DNA from: CAKSEI01 sp964403505
GTDB taxonomy: Bacteria; Bacillota; Clostridia; Oscillospirales; CAG-272
DNA length: 64,000 bases
Reading direction: 5' to 3'
Assembly (NCBI GenBank): GCA_964403505.1
Contig: CAYOFP010000007.1
Coordinates: 1 to 64,000 of the forward strand
The translations under genes and the position numbers were made by a program. The notes beneath the pieces are model-generated. The model was not told the origin of the DNA and searched no databases. It saw only the letters and a list, made by a program, of their open reading frames with translations. Shown piece by piece: positions 8,169-17,193 of the stretch (the first letter of the stretch is position 1; each line of letters begins with the position of its first letter).

Positions 8169-9251
8169 ATGGATAAATTAAAGGTTGGCGTAATCGGCGC
8201 GACAGGTATGGTCGGTCAGAGATTTTTGACTCTGCTCGAGGATCATCCGTTTTTTGAGGTAGTATGCCTTGCAGCTTCCGCACGCAGCGCAGGAAAAACA
8301 TATGAGGAGGCTTTGGGCGGCCGCTGGAAACTCGCTGTACCCATGCCGGAAAAATATAAGGATATGACGGTATACGATGCCGCAGAGGTAGATAAGGTAT
8401 CGGCGATGGTCGATTTTTGCTTTTGCGCTGTCGATATGAAAAAGGATGAGATAAAGGCGCTCGAGGAGGCGTATGCAAAAGCTGAAACACCGATCGTCTC
8501 GAATAACTCGGCAAACCGTTGGACGCCCGACGTTCCCATGGTAATTCCTGAAATCAATAACGACCATATTGAGATAATCGAATCTCAGCGTAAACGTCTC
8601 GGCACGAAACGCGGCTTCATCGCCGTAAAGCCGAACTGCTCTATCCAGAGCTATGTTCCCGCACTTTCCGCTCTTGCGGAGTTTGAGCCGACAGAGGTCG
8701 TCGCAACAACATATCAGGCGATATCCGGCGCAGGTAAGACATTCGATTCTATGCCGCAGATCGTCGATAATGTGATTCCGTATATCGGCGGTGAGGAAGA
8801 GAAGAGTGAGCAGGAGCCGCTCAAGATATGGGGACATATCGAGAACGGCGAGATAGTAAAGGCTTCTTCGCCTGTTATCACGACGCAGTGCCTGCGCGTT
8901 CCCGTCTCTGACGGACATACAGCGGCCGTATTCGTTAAATTTAAGAAGAAACCCACAAAAGAGCAGATTCTCGAAGCGTGGAAAAACTATTCGGGCGAAC
9001 CGCAGTCTCTTGACCTGCCCAGCGCACCGAAGCAGTTTATCACATACTTTGAGGAGGACGACCGTCCGCAGCCCAAGTTCGACCGCAATATCGAAAAGGG
9101 AATGGGCATCTGCGTCGGCAGACTCCGTGAAGATACAGTTTACGATTATAAATTTGTCGGAATGTCGCATAACACGCTCAGAGGAGCGGCAGGCGGTGCT
9201 GTGCTTATCGCCGAGCTTCTTACGGTAAAGGGTTATTTAACAAAGAAATAA
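8169..9251 (+). CDS. asd: Aspartate-semialdehyde dehydrogenase
   Basis: 360 aa. It reduces beta-aspartyl phosphate to aspartate semialdehyde with NADPH, on the way to lysine, diaminopimelate, threonine and methionine. The N-terminus is a Rossmann fold (GVIGATGMVGQRF, residues 7-19); the active-site cysteine is C157 in VKPNCSIQ. The length and the sequence around the cysteine resemble the archaeal/fungal type of Asd, which also occurs in many Firmicutes, more than the E. coli type. It is a single-gene unit between its own promoter and terminator; no lysine riboswitch is visible in the short leader. Confidence 0.95.
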   Translation: MDKLKVGVIGATGMVGQRFLTLLEDHPFFEVVCLAASARSAGKTYEEALGGRWKLAVPMPEKYKDMTVYDAAEVDKVSAMVDFCFCAVDMKKDEIKALEEAYAKAETPIVSNNSANRWTPDVPMVIPEINNDHIEIIESQRKRLGTKRGFIAVKPNCSIQSYVPALSALAEFEPTEVVATTYQAISGAGKTFDSMPQIVDNVIPYIGGEEEKSEQEPLKIWGHIENGEIVKASSPVITTQCLRVPVSDGHTAAVFVKFKKKPTKEQILEAWKNYSGEPQSLDLPSAPKQFITYFEEDDRPQPKFDRNIEKGMGICVGRLREDTVYDYKFVGMSHNTLRGAAGGAVLIAELLTVKGYLTKK

Positions 9252-9255
9252 TACA

Positions 9256-9288
9256 AAAAGTCATCGGACAGACCGATGACTTTTTATG
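9256..9288 (+). terminator. asd terminator
   Basis: 12-bp stem AAAAGTCATCGG / CCGATGACTTTT (9256-9267 and 9273-9284), loop of 5, T tract. Confidence 0.88.
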
Positions 9289-9312
9289 TGGGAAAACTTT
9301 TTTTAAAAAGTT

Positions 9313-10473
9313 TTATGCTTTGAATTTTGCGAGTGTTTCTATGCCTTGCTTTATTGCTTCAGCGCATATGTCTGCTTCTTTTTCGGTATTGTTCTCGCAG
9401 AGACTGATTCTTATCGTGCAGTCGGCTTCGTGCTTTGACAGTCCGAACGCTGCGAGAACGCGGTTTTCACCGTTTTCGTGCGAGGAACAGGCAGAGCCTG
9501 ATGAAACATATATCCCATTTTGAGAAAGATAATGGAGCATCGTTTCGCTTTTAATATCGGGTATCGTGCAGGAGATTATGTGCGGAGCACGTACCGCAGG
9601 TTTGTTGATCACGGCAAAGCGGGAGAGTCTGCTCTCGAGATATTCTCTAAGCGTGCATATCTTCTTTGTGTTATCGGAGATTCTTTTCATTGCCTCTGCG
9701 GCCGCCGCACCGAATCCTACTGCGCAAATGGTGTTTTCCGTGCCCGAGCGCAGACCGTGTTCCTGTCCTCCTCCGAAGATGATCGGCGATATTGCCTTGC
9801 GTTTTATGATATCGCGGGAGATATACAGTGCGCCTGCACCCTTCGGTCCGTGTATCTTATGAGAGCTTATCGTCACCATATCGCAGTTCAGCTTTTTCGG
9901 GAAAAGCGGTATTTTCATAAAAGCCTGTACCGCATCGGTATGCGTGATGATATCGGGTACTATCCGTTTTGCCTCGGTGAAAATATGTTCAAGGTCAAAA
10001 ACAGCTCCCGTTTCATTATTTACCGCCATTACCGATACGAGAAACGTATCAGGCGTGAGCGATTTTTTTAACCTTTCCATATGAAAAACGCCGTTCTCCG
10101 TCGGTATCCGTTCTACCCGGAAGCCTTCCTTTTCCAGCGCTTTTGCAGTGTTTTCGACACAAGGGTGCTCGCAGTCTGATATGATTATCTTTCCTCCGCG
10201 AAACCGTTCTTTCGAGTGTGCGACGCCTGTCAGAGCTAAGTTGTTTGCCTCTGTTCCTGAGGAGGTGAAAATAAGCCTGTCTTCTCGTTCCCGAACACCG
10301 AGGGATTTGAAAATGACATCCTTTGCGCCCTTCATTTGCTTTTCCGCTTCAAATCCTGCTTTGTGCAGGGAGGAGGGATTGGCATACAGCTCGGTCATCA
10401 TTTGTTCCATAGCAGACAGGGCAGGCTCGCATATTGCGGTGGTCGCACTGTTGTCAAAGTAAATCTCGGGCAT
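9313..10473 (-). CDS. Cysteine desulfurase (NifS/IscS-like)
   Basis: 386 aa, PLP-dependent class V aminotransferase fold. It takes sulfur from cysteine for iron-sulfur cluster or tRNA thiolation pathways. Seen: YFDNSATT at 5-12, the PLP lysine K206 in SSHKIHGPKGAG, and the persulfide cysteine C329 in SSGSACSS. The start is ATG 10473, one base after the stop of the upstream lipoprotein gene, so translational coupling is likely; no clear Shine-Dalgarno is seen. No iscU, thiI or mnmA lies next to it, so its sulfur acceptor cannot be named. It could supply the cluster of the nearby TudS-like protein, but nothing specific links them. Confidence 0.9.
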   Translation of the reverse strand: MPEIYFDNSATTAICEPALSAMEQMMTELYANPSSLHKAGFEAEKQMKGAKDVIFKSLGVREREDRLIFTSSGTEANNLALTGVAHSKERFRGGKIIISDCEHPCVENTAKALEKEGFRVERIPTENGVFHMERLKKSLTPDTFLVSVMAVNNETGAVFDLEHIFTEAKRIVPDIITHTDAVQAFMKIPLFPKKLNCDMVTISSHKIHGPKGAGALYISRDIIKRKAISPIIFGGGQEHGLRSGTENTICAVGFGAAAAEAMKRISDNTKKICTLREYLESRLSRFAVINKPAVRAPHIISCTIPDIKSETMLHYLSQNGIYVSSGSACSSHENGENRVLAAFGLSKHEADCTIRISLCENNTEKEADICAEAIKQGIETLAKFKA

Positions 10474-10474
10474 C

Positions 10475-11002
10475 TTAATTCTTGAATACAAAATTTTCTA
10501 TCATTTTTTCTGCATCGGACAGATAATCATCGTATTTATCGGTCTGTGCTGTGTATGTAAAGATATATGCGATTCCGCTTCTTATGCAGACGACCTGCAT
10601 GTATTTTGCCTCGACCCCGGTCACACTGCCGGTATAAACAGCCTTGTATGCCGCATGAGAATCGAGGAGCGTATCCTCAGACGATACGAGCTCGAAATTC
10701 TCGTATATACTTTTAAAGTCTTCCGTATACTCGTCGAAATAATCCTTTGCGCTTTGTGTGCTGTTATTTACCGTAGCCGCCATCAGGGAGACGTTTACTA
10801 AAATAGAGTCGGAGTATTTTGCCGTGGTAACACCTGTTGAGGTCTCGGGCGTCCATTCGTCCGGTACAAAGAAGTAATAGTCGACATCATCGCCCGAAAT
10901 GCGCTGCATACCCTTCGGCGCATCGCCGACGGTGCTGGAGCAGGATATGAGCGATAATACGAGAATCAATGATAAAATTACGGTAATTATATTTTTTTTC
11001 AT
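10475..11002 (-). CDS. Putative lipoprotein, unknown function
   Basis: 175 aa. A lipoprotein signal peptide is clear: basic start, hydrophobic stretch 7-19 and lipobox LISC with the modified cysteine at 21. The mature part (for example FVPDEWTPETSTGV) resembles the PsbP-like fold of small Clostridial lipoproteins, which bind unknown ligands; this is an impression only. Preceded by AAGGATG and a promoter at 11035-11064. It is followed after one base by the cysteine desulfurase gene, an odd pairing of an exported and a cytoplasmic protein. Confidence 0.75.
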   Translation of the reverse strand: MKKNIITVILSLILVLSLISCSSTVGDAPKGMQRISGDDVDYYFFVPDEWTPETSTGVTTAKYSDSILVNVSLMAATVNNSTQSAKDYFDEYTEDFKSIYENFELVSSEDTLLDSHAAYKAVYTGSVTGVEAKYMQVVCIRSGIAYIFTYTAQTDKYDDYLSDAEKMIENFVFKN

Positions 11003-11034
11003 GATAAAAATACATCCTTATTTTGATTATTATA

Positions 11035-11064
11035 ATTATACATCATATCAAGAGCTTAAGTCAA
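11035..11064 (-). promoter_or_regulatory. Promoter of the lipoprotein-cysteine desulfurase pair
   Basis: Minus strand: -35 TTGACT (11059-11064), 18-bp spacer, -10 TATAAT (11035-11040). Confidence 0.75.
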
Positions 11065-11076
11065 TATAGAATATTG

Positions 11077-11105
11077 TTGATTTTATTTAACCGGTGTGTT
11101 AAAAT
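11077..11105 (+). promoter_or_regulatory. Promoter of the PfkB kinase-hydrolase-ruvX run
   Basis: -35 TTGATT (11077-11082), 17-bp spacer, -10 TAAAAT (11100-11105). The expected transcript start near 11112 rules out start codons further upstream for the kinase gene. Confidence 0.65.
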
Positions 11106-11136
11106 TAGAGAAAAAGGAAAGGTTTTACAAAAGGAT

Positions 11137-12087
11137 ATGACACCACGTGTACTTGTAGTCGGAAATACATCGCTCGATATCAAATTTGATATAAACTGTA
11201 TACCGCTTATCGGTGAGACTGCAGCGGCGAGCTCTTTTGGCGAGGATATTGGCGGCAAGGGCGGCAGAGCGTGCTTTTCTTTTCTTTCGCTTGATATAAC
11301 GCCGATCCTTCTTGGCAGGATAGGTGATGATGCAAATGCAAAACGCATAAAAAAACGCCTTGAGACGATCGGTTCCGACGTGCGGTATCTGAGTGTCACA
11401 CACGGTATAAAAACGTCCGTTGTCGCAAATTTAATTGAGGGTGACCGCATACGTAGTATCGAGTATAAAGGTGCAGCGGCGAAGCTGACACGCAGGGATG
11501 TAGAGAATGCGTTTCTCACTCGTCCCGATGCTGTGTATCTGAATTTTGACGTCAGTGCAGAGATCGCCGACTATGTCACGGTGTGCGCATCGAAAAGGAA
11601 TATTCCGGTGTTTTTATCCGCCTCTCCTGCAAGACGGGATGTAGCAATTGAAGAGCTTATGAATATAAATACCGTTTTTTTGGACGAAAATGATATTAAA
11701 AGCTATATCGGGATAAGCGCAAATACGATCGAGGGGTGTATGAAGGCGTCTGTCATGCTCGAGAATAAGATGCATGTCAAGTGCGTTGTCATAAAACGTG
11801 CTGAGAAGGGTACTTTCATATATACAGGGAAGTATTATAAGGCGATACAGGCCTTTGAGCTAAAGCCGACGGATAAACGGTATGACGGGGTTGCTTTTGA
11901 CACGGCGTTCATTGCTTTTTATCTGAAACACAGAAAGTATAACGGTGCAGGCGAATTTGCGAATGTGTTTTCTGCGCTGACGGGCAGCCGAAAAGAGGAC
12001 GAGCCGCCTTTTCCCTCGATGGAAGAGATAAAGCGCTTTGCCGGGATAAACGAAATATCATTTAATGAGGTTGATGAATATGAATAA
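11137..12087 (+). CDS. PfkB/ribokinase-family carbohydrate kinase
   Basis: 316 aa. The N-terminus has the PfkB glycine block (GEDIGGKGGRACFS, about residues 29-42), as in ribokinases, followed by a second family segment (LLGRIGDDANAKRIKKRL). The C-terminal ATP-site motif normally reading DTxGAGD is replaced by VAFDTAFIAFYL, so the GAGD catalytic block is poor and activity is uncertain. ATG 11137 follows AAGGAT very closely, with AGGAAAGG further upstream; the promoter at 11077-11105 fits this start. It overlaps the hydrolase gene by 8 bp. The sugar or nucleoside substrate cannot be told. Confidence 0.75.
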   Translation: MTPRVLVVGNTSLDIKFDINCIPLIGETAAASSFGEDIGGKGGRACFSFLSLDITPILLGRIGDDANAKRIKKRLETIGSDVRYLSVTHGIKTSVVANLIEGDRIRSIEYKGAAAKLTRRDVENAFLTRPDAVYLNFDVSAEIADYVTVCASKRNIPVFLSASPARRDVAIEELMNINTVFLDENDIKSYIGISANTIEGCMKASVMLENKMHVKCVVIKRAEKGTFIYTGKYYKAIQAFELKPTDKRYDGVAFDTAFIAFYLKHRKYNGAGEFANVFSALTGSRKEDEPPFPSMEEIKRFAGINEISFNEVDEYE

Positions 12088-13030
12088 GACCACGGGCACT
12101 TTTTTGTCGAGCGATAAGAAGACGAATATCGCATATTATGTATATACTCCCGACACACCCGTTCGTGCGGTGGTGCAGATCAGCCACGGCATGACCGAGC
12201 ATATTGAAAGATACGAGGAGTTTGCATCTTTCTTGTGTGAGAGTGGCATCGCTGTCTGCGGAAATGACCATCTCGGTCACGGCGCATCCTCTTCCGAGGA
12301 GGACTGGGGATGCTTCGGCGATGGCGGCATCTATGCTCTTGTCGACGATCTCGATATCTTGAACAGTATCATGAAAAAGAAATATCGCAGTGCGCCGTAT
12401 ATCCTTCTCGGGCATAGTATGGGTTCTTTCGTTGCGAGGAAATATATCACGGTATACGGTGATCATATCGACGGCGTTATCCTGTCAGGAACAAGCGGAG
12501 GCAACGTCCCTCTCGGTATGGGCATCGCTGTGACTGCACTTTTGGGTGCTTTCCGCGGAAAGCATTATCACAGTCCGCTTGTCGTGAGTCTTGCATCGAA
12601 GGGATATAATTCGCATTTCTCTGCAGATGAGGGAAAGCATGCGTGGCTGACGCGTGATGCGGAAATACGGGAAAAATACGCAGCTGACCCGAGATGTACC
12701 TTTACATTTTCGGTGGGTGCATATAACGGATTGTTCAAGCTGTTAAAGGATATATCCTCTCCCGGATGGGCGGCGAGCGTTCCGAAGTCGCTTCCCGTTT
12801 TTCTCGCCTCGGGTGCTGATGACCCGGTGGGTGATTACGGGAATGGGTTTAAGATGGTATGTGATGCGCTCGAGGGCGCTGAAATAAGTAAGTTAAAAAC
12901 AAAGCTTTATGATAACTGCCGCCACGAAATATTAAATGAGACGAACAGGGAAGAGGTATACGGTGATTTTCTCGGGTTTATCAATGATGTGGCGGAAGGC
13001 GTAGTAAGAGAAAGGCAGAGCGGATTTTGA
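12080..13030 (+). CDS. Alpha/beta hydrolase, monoacylglycerol lipase-like
   Basis: 316 aa. Serine hydrolase fold: the oxyanion block QISHGMTEHIERYEEFA, then DHLGHGAS, the nucleophile elbow GHSMGS, and a C-terminal acid and histidine (GADDPVGDYG and YDNCRHEILNE). This is the pattern of the lysophospholipase/monoglyceride lipase family (Hydrolase_4). No signal peptide, so it is cytoplasmic. ATG 12080 is chosen because GAGG (12067-12070) is nine bases upstream; ATGs at 12065 and 12074 are too close to it. It overlaps both the kinase gene and ruvX, suggesting one operon. Confidence 0.88.
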   Translation: MNKTTGTFLSSDKKTNIAYYVYTPDTPVRAVVQISHGMTEHIERYEEFASFLCESGIAVCGNDHLGHGASSSEEDWGCFGDGGIYALVDDLDILNSIMKKKYRSAPYILLGHSMGSFVARKYITVYGDHIDGVILSGTSGGNVPLGMGIAVTALLGAFRGKHYHSPLVVSLASKGYNSHFSADEGKHAWLTRDAEIREKYAADPRCTFTFSVGAYNGLFKLLKDISSPGWAASVPKSLPVFLASGADDPVGDYGNGFKMVCDALEGAEISKLKTKLYDNCRHEILNETNREEVYGDFLGFINDVAEGVVRERQSGF

Positions 13031-13434
13031 AAATACTCGGAGTTGATTTCGGAGATAAGAGGACGGGGCTTGCCGTGAGCGACGAAAGCGGAAAATTTGC
13101 TTTCGGTTATGAGACGGTCACGGCAGACGGAAAAAATAAACTTGCGGCGAAAATATCGGATATTGCGCACGAAAAGGGATGTGAACTGATCGTTGTCGGA
13201 AATCCGATCAATATGAACGGTACTCGGGGCCCACGCTCCGAGCGAGCGTGCGCTTTTGCTGCGCTTTTGCATGAAGTATCGGGTATCGAGACAGTCATGT
13301 TTGACGAGCGATGCACGACTATGGAGGCACATAGCTACCTGAATGTGACCAATACCAGAGGCAAAGACAGAAAAGCAGTAGTGGATACCCTGTCCGCACA
13401 GATAATTTTGCAGGATTTTCTTAACAAATCTTAA
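13027..13434 (+). CDS. ruvX: RuvX/YqgF, Holliday-junction resolvase-like nuclease
   Basis: 135 aa, normal length. RNase H-like fold; the family matures the 5' end of 16S rRNA and was earlier described as a putative Holliday junction resolvase. Seen: GVDFGDKRTGLAVSD at 5-19 with the catalytic D7, the block VVGNPINMNGTRGPRSE, and the metal-binding DERCTTMEA. It starts with TTG (13027), whose last two bases lie in the TGA of the hydrolase gene (TTGA overlap). The hydrolase-ruvX link is probably only shared transcription. Confidence 0.93.
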   Translation: MKILGVDFGDKRTGLAVSDESGKFAFGYETVTADGKNKLAAKISDIAHEKGCELIVVGNPINMNGTRGPRSERACAFAALLHEVSGIETVMFDERCTTMEAHSYLNVTNTRGKDRKAVVDTLSAQIILQDFLNKS

Positions 13435-13453
13435 GAAATCTTAATATATTGTG

Positions 13454-13482
13454 TTGAAAATAGGAAAATGCTGTGGTATACT
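13454..13482 (+). promoter_or_regulatory. SigA-type promoter of galT-galE
   Basis: -35 TTGAAA (13454-13459), 17-bp spacer, -10 TATACT (13477-13482). No operator inverted repeat was recognised around it. Confidence 0.75.
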
Positions 13483-13525
13483 ATTATGAGTAATAAATCA
13501 ATAAATACATATAATAGGTAATGAC

Positions 13526-14521
13526 ATGGCAGAATTAAGATGGAATCCGATCATCAAGGATTGGATAATGGTAATTTCAAATAGGGCAAAAAGACCGAAT
13601 ATGCCGAAGGACTACTGTCCGTTTTGCCCCGGCTCAGGCAAAGTGCCTGATGAATATGAGGTGTTGAAGTACGATAACGATTTTCCGGCGCTTTCTAAGA
13701 ATCCGCCCGAACCCGATACGCCGTATACCGACGGCGCAAAGGATATTTTCGGGGTTGCACCGGCATACGGAAAATGTGAGGTCATACTTTTCTCGCCCGA
13801 GCATAACGGCACGCTATACGAGCTCTCGAGAGAGCATATGAATAAGCTCGTCGATCTTTGGCAGGACAGATTCAACGATATCTCATCTGACGAAAAGATA
13901 AAATATGTATTTATTTTTGAGAATCGCGGTGAGGCGGTCGGAGTGACACAGCCGCATCCGCACGGTCAGATCTACGGATATTCCTTCTTGCCGAAAAAAC
14001 TCGAGCTCGAACTTGCTTCGGCAAAGGAGCATTATGAGGATCACGGCAGGTGCCTCTTCTGTGATATCGATAAGGAGGAGAGGGAGTTCGGCGAGCGTAT
14101 GATATACGAGAATGATAATTTTATCGCATATATACCGTTTTTCTCGGATTACGCTTACGGGGTCACGATAAGCGCCAAAAATCATAAAAATAATATTGGA
14201 CAGTTTGATGCAAAGGAAAAAGAGGATCTCGGTGAGATCATCCAGAATATTACCGGAGCGTATGACAGTCTCTTTGATAACCGTTTCCCGTATATGATGT
14301 GCATGCATAACGGTCCTGTAAATTACAGCGAGAGCACAGACGATTATTATCATTTTCATATTGAGATGCTGCCGCCCATGCGTGGGAACGGCGTTCAGCA
14401 GTTCCGTGCATCGAGCGAGTCGGGCGCATGGGCATGCTGTAATCCCTCGTCGCCCGAAAAGAATGCGGTGCAGTTAAGAGAAGCGCTTGAAAAATTTTTG
14501 AAAGGCGGAAGTAACAGATGA
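13526..14521 (+). CDS. galT: Galactose-1-phosphate uridylyltransferase
   Basis: 331 aa, class I GalT of the HIT superfamily. It exchanges UMP between UDP-glucose and galactose-1-phosphate in the Leloir pathway. The active-site HPH is at H144-H146 (TQPHPHGQIYGY), with the uridylylated second histidine; zinc cysteines are C31 and C34 (CPFC). The second HIT half holds the HFHIEMLPP block. Overlaps galE by 4 bp (ATGA). No galactokinase gene is present in the window. Confidence 0.96.
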   Translation: MAELRWNPIIKDWIMVISNRAKRPNMPKDYCPFCPGSGKVPDEYEVLKYDNDFPALSKNPPEPDTPYTDGAKDIFGVAPAYGKCEVILFSPEHNGTLYELSREHMNKLVDLWQDRFNDISSDEKIKYVFIFENRGEAVGVTQPHPHGQIYGYSFLPKKLELELASAKEHYEDHGRCLFCDIDKEEREFGERMIYENDNFIAYIPFFSDYAYGVTISAKNHKNNIGQFDAKEKEDLGEIIQNITGAYDSLFDNRFPYMMCMHNGPVNYSESTDDYYHFHIEMLPPMRGNGVQQFRASSESGAWACCNPSSPEKNAVQLREALEKFLKGGSNR

Positions 14522-15501
14522 ATATACTTGTGACAGGCGGCGCCGGATATATCGGAAGCCATGCGGTGGCGGCTCTGAAAGAAAAAGGACATAGCGTGGC
14601 AGTCGTTGATAACCTGGTAAAAGGACATGCAGATGCGGTCAAGGGCACAAAGCTCTATGTGGGAAGTATCGGAGATAAAGCTTTTATGGATCAGGTCTTT
14701 TCCGAGAATGATTTTGACGGAGTTATGCATTTTTCGGCATTTTCTCTTGTCGGCGAAAGTATGGAAATGCCCTATGAGTATTATAACAATAATGTCTGCG
14801 AGAGCCTGAATCTCTTTCATACGATGGTAGAGCATGGCGTAAAGAATATCGTATTTTCTTCGACCGCTGCAACTTTCGGCGAGCCGGACGAGATCCCGAT
14901 CTCCGAGACGACAGCGCAAAACCCGATCAATACCTACGGCGAAACGAAGCTCGCCATGGAAAAAATGCTCAAGTGGTTTGGCGTGGCATACGGCATGAAC
15001 AGTATATGTCTCCGATATTTTAACGTCGCAGGCGCTCATCCCTCGGGTGAGATCGGTGAGGACCATCGTCCCGAGACGCACCTGATACCGATTGTTTTGC
15101 AGGTGGCAAACGGGAAGCGTGATTCGCTCTCGATATTCGGCGGAGATTATCCGACGAAGGACGGCACGTGTATTCGTGATTATATCCATGTAAGCGACCT
15201 TGCAAATGCGCATATACTGGCCATGGAATATATGTTAAAGAATAACTGTTCCGACGCATTCAATCTCGGCTCCGGCGGCGGATACTCAAACCTTGAGATA
15301 CTGAATGCCGCACGTGAGGTGACAGGGAAGCCGATCCCTGCCGAGATAAAGGAAAGACGTGCGGGCGACCCACCCGTTCTTATCGCATCGAGCGAGAAGG
15401 CAGAGCGGGTGCTCGGCTGGAAGCGTGAGTACGGAATCAAGGATATCATCGCAACTGCATGGAAATGGCACGAGAGCCATCCGAATGGCTACGGCGACTA
15501 A
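14518..15501 (+). CDS. galE: UDP-glucose 4-epimerase
   Basis: 327 aa, extended short-chain dehydrogenase. It interconverts UDP-galactose and UDP-glucose with bound NAD. The dinucleotide motif GGAGYIGSH is at 7-15 and the catalytic pair Y140/K144 in NTYGETKLAME; S115 (VFSSTAAT) completes the triad. It completes the Leloir step after GalT and could also feed UDP-galactose to glycosyltransferases such as the one at 17691. A terminator follows directly. Confidence 0.97.
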   Translation: MNILVTGGAGYIGSHAVAALKEKGHSVAVVDNLVKGHADAVKGTKLYVGSIGDKAFMDQVFSENDFDGVMHFSAFSLVGESMEMPYEYYNNNVCESLNLFHTMVEHGVKNIVFSSTAATFGEPDEIPISETTAQNPINTYGETKLAMEKMLKWFGVAYGMNSICLRYFNVAGAHPSGEIGEDHRPETHLIPIVLQVANGKRDSLSIFGGDYPTKDGTCIRDYIHVSDLANAHILAMEYMLKNNCSDAFNLGSGGGYSNLEILNAAREVTGKPIPAEIKERRAGDPPVLIASSEKAERVLGWKREYGIKDIIATAWKWHESHPNGYGD

Positions 15502-15511
15502 AATAAAATAT

Positions 15512-15546
15512 AAGACGCTGATATTTAAGATAAAATCAGCGTCTTT
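15512..15546 (+). terminator. galE terminator
   Basis: Perfect 11-bp stem AAGACGCTGAT / ATCAGCGTCTT (15512-15522 and 15535-15545). The T tail is short, so some readthrough into pepD is possible; no separate pepD promoter is obvious. Confidence 0.65.
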
Positions 15547-15567
15547 ACTGTTATCAGGAGGATACCT

Positions 15568-16998
15568 ATGAGAGAATTTGATGCAGGTGCGGTCTTTAAA
15601 TATTTTGAGGAGATCTCGTTAATTCCCCGTGGCTCGGGAAATGAATCGGGAATTGCCGATTATCTCGAAACCTTTGCGAAGACACGCAGACTCGAATGTT
15701 ACCGTGATGAAATAAATAATATACTGATATATAAAGATGCAACCGAAGGCCGAGAGGCAGAGCCGGCGCTCATGCTCCAGGGGCATACCGATATGGTGTG
15801 CGAGGCGGACGGAGATACCTCTCATGATTTTTTGCACGATCCGATCAGGCTCATATATGACGGCGATTTTATAAAAGCAGACGGCACGACCCTCGGCGCA
15901 GATGACGGTGCGGCAGTGGCGATGATGCTCGCCGTACTTGACAGCGCCGACATCTCTCATCCTCGTCTTGAGTGCCTGTTTACGGTAGATGAGGAGAGCG
16001 GCATGACAGGTGCCAGCGGCTTTGATTACGCAAAGGTAAGTGCAAAAAGGTGTATCAATCTCGATTCGGAGACAGAGGGCGAGGCGGTCATATCCTGCGC
16101 CGGCGGCGGTGATTTCGTTATCACCCACACGCCGGATCTGATGAACTTTTCTGATAAGGCGTTTACTATCACGGTATCAGGGCTTTGCGGCGGCCATTCA
16201 GGGGCGGATATACACCTCGGACGGAAAAATGCAAACGATATCATGTTTTCACTGCTTGCTTTTTTGTATGGGCGCCATCCATTCGGGCTCATTTCGGTGA
16301 ACGGCGGTGAAAAGCATAATGTGATAACGACATTTTCGAGTGCAAGCATCACTTATCCCGATTATCATACATTGAGAGGAGACATTTCCGATTTTCTTTC
16401 CTCTGTGCGGCAGATCCTCACAAAGGATGACTTCGGACTTAAGATAAGGGCGGTCAAATGCGGGTATGACGGCAGGGCATTTTGCTATGCCGGCACGCAT
16501 AAGATAATATCATGCGCTCTTTTGTCTCCGCACGGACTGCTCGATCTGTCGGATAAAATATCCGGCATGCCCGACGCCTCGTCGAACCTCGGCAGTGTCA
16601 AGACGGTAGACGGAAGCGTTGTCTTTTCCTATCTTTTCCGGTTTAATACCGGTGCAAGATACGGGCAGTATAAGCGCCTTTATGAGGAGTGTGCATATTT
16701 GTCCGGCGCAGAGCTTGAGATATCCGGGTATTACCCGTGCTGGCAGGCATCGGGGAAAAATGCGCTTGTCGGTTTATATGATGCGTTGTATCGGGAGCTC
16801 GTGGGCAAAGAGCCGGATATTACCGCAATACATGCAGGCGTGGAGTGCGGATTTATCAGCTCAGCTATGGGAGAGGGGGCCGAGATCATATCTATTGGCC
16901 CTGATATTTACGATATACATTCTCCGAGGGAGCGTATGTCTGTTGCCTCGTGTGAGCGTACGTTTCATCTTTTGTGCAATATGCTCGAAAATTGCTGA
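15568..16998 (+). CDS. pepD: Aminoacyl-histidine dipeptidase (M20 family, PepD type)
   Basis: 476 aa zinc dipeptidase of clan MH. Metal ligands can be read at H73 and D75 (LQGHTDMVCEAD), D113 in TLGADDGAA, the catalytic and ligand pair in VDEESGMTGA, and near the end the ECGFISS and HSPRERM segments. The lid domain CGGHSGADIHLGR is typical of the PepD/carnosinase branch. It hydrolyses Xaa-His and other dipeptides in the cytoplasm. The Shine-Dalgarno AGGAGGAT precedes the ATG. Confidence 0.94.
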   Translation: MREFDAGAVFKYFEEISLIPRGSGNESGIADYLETFAKTRRLECYRDEINNILIYKDATEGREAEPALMLQGHTDMVCEADGDTSHDFLHDPIRLIYDGDFIKADGTTLGADDGAAVAMMLAVLDSADISHPRLECLFTVDEESGMTGASGFDYAKVSAKRCINLDSETEGEAVISCAGGGDFVITHTPDLMNFSDKAFTITVSGLCGGHSGADIHLGRKNANDIMFSLLAFLYGRHPFGLISVNGGEKHNVITTFSSASITYPDYHTLRGDISDFLSSVRQILTKDDFGLKIRAVKCGYDGRAFCYAGTHKIISCALLSPHGLLDLSDKISGMPDASSNLGSVKTVDGSVVFSYLFRFNTGARYGQYKRLYEECAYLSGAELEISGYYPCWQASGKNALVGLYDALYRELVGKEPDITAIHAGVECGFISSAMGEGAEIISIGPDIYDIHSPRERMSVASCERTFHLLCNMLENC

Positions 16999-17086
16999 GG
17001 GTTTGATAAATACAGACAAATAAACAATTTCTTTCACACATTTTTTACAAAGAGCGTGAAAAATTGAACGATTTTGAAAAAAATAC

Positions 17087-17115
17087 TTGATTTTTTTTCA
17101 AATCTATTGTATTAT
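17087..17115 (+). promoter_or_regulatory. Promoter of the small-peptide gene
   Basis: -35 TTGATT (17087-17092), 17-bp spacer, -10 TATTAT (17110-17115). Confidence 0.6.
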
Positions 17116-17193
17116 ATAACTAAATAGTATGGGGATGTACACCCAAACTATGCGCATTGTCAAATAATGTGGAAGGGAGTTGATCTGACAACG

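Noticed and set aside
8178..9170. 330-codon minus-strand frame opposite asd
   Set aside because: It lies wholly within asd on the other strand, lacks a start signal and matches no fold.
9293..9314. AT-only palindrome AAAACTTTTT/AAAAAGTTTT as terminator of the cysteine desulfurase gene
   Set aside because: It consists of A/T pairs but for one, overlaps the stop codon and would be weak; not strong enough to list.
14395..15213. 272-codon minus-strand frame opposite galT-galE
   Set aside because: It spans two well-supported genes in antisense and has no protein-like pattern.
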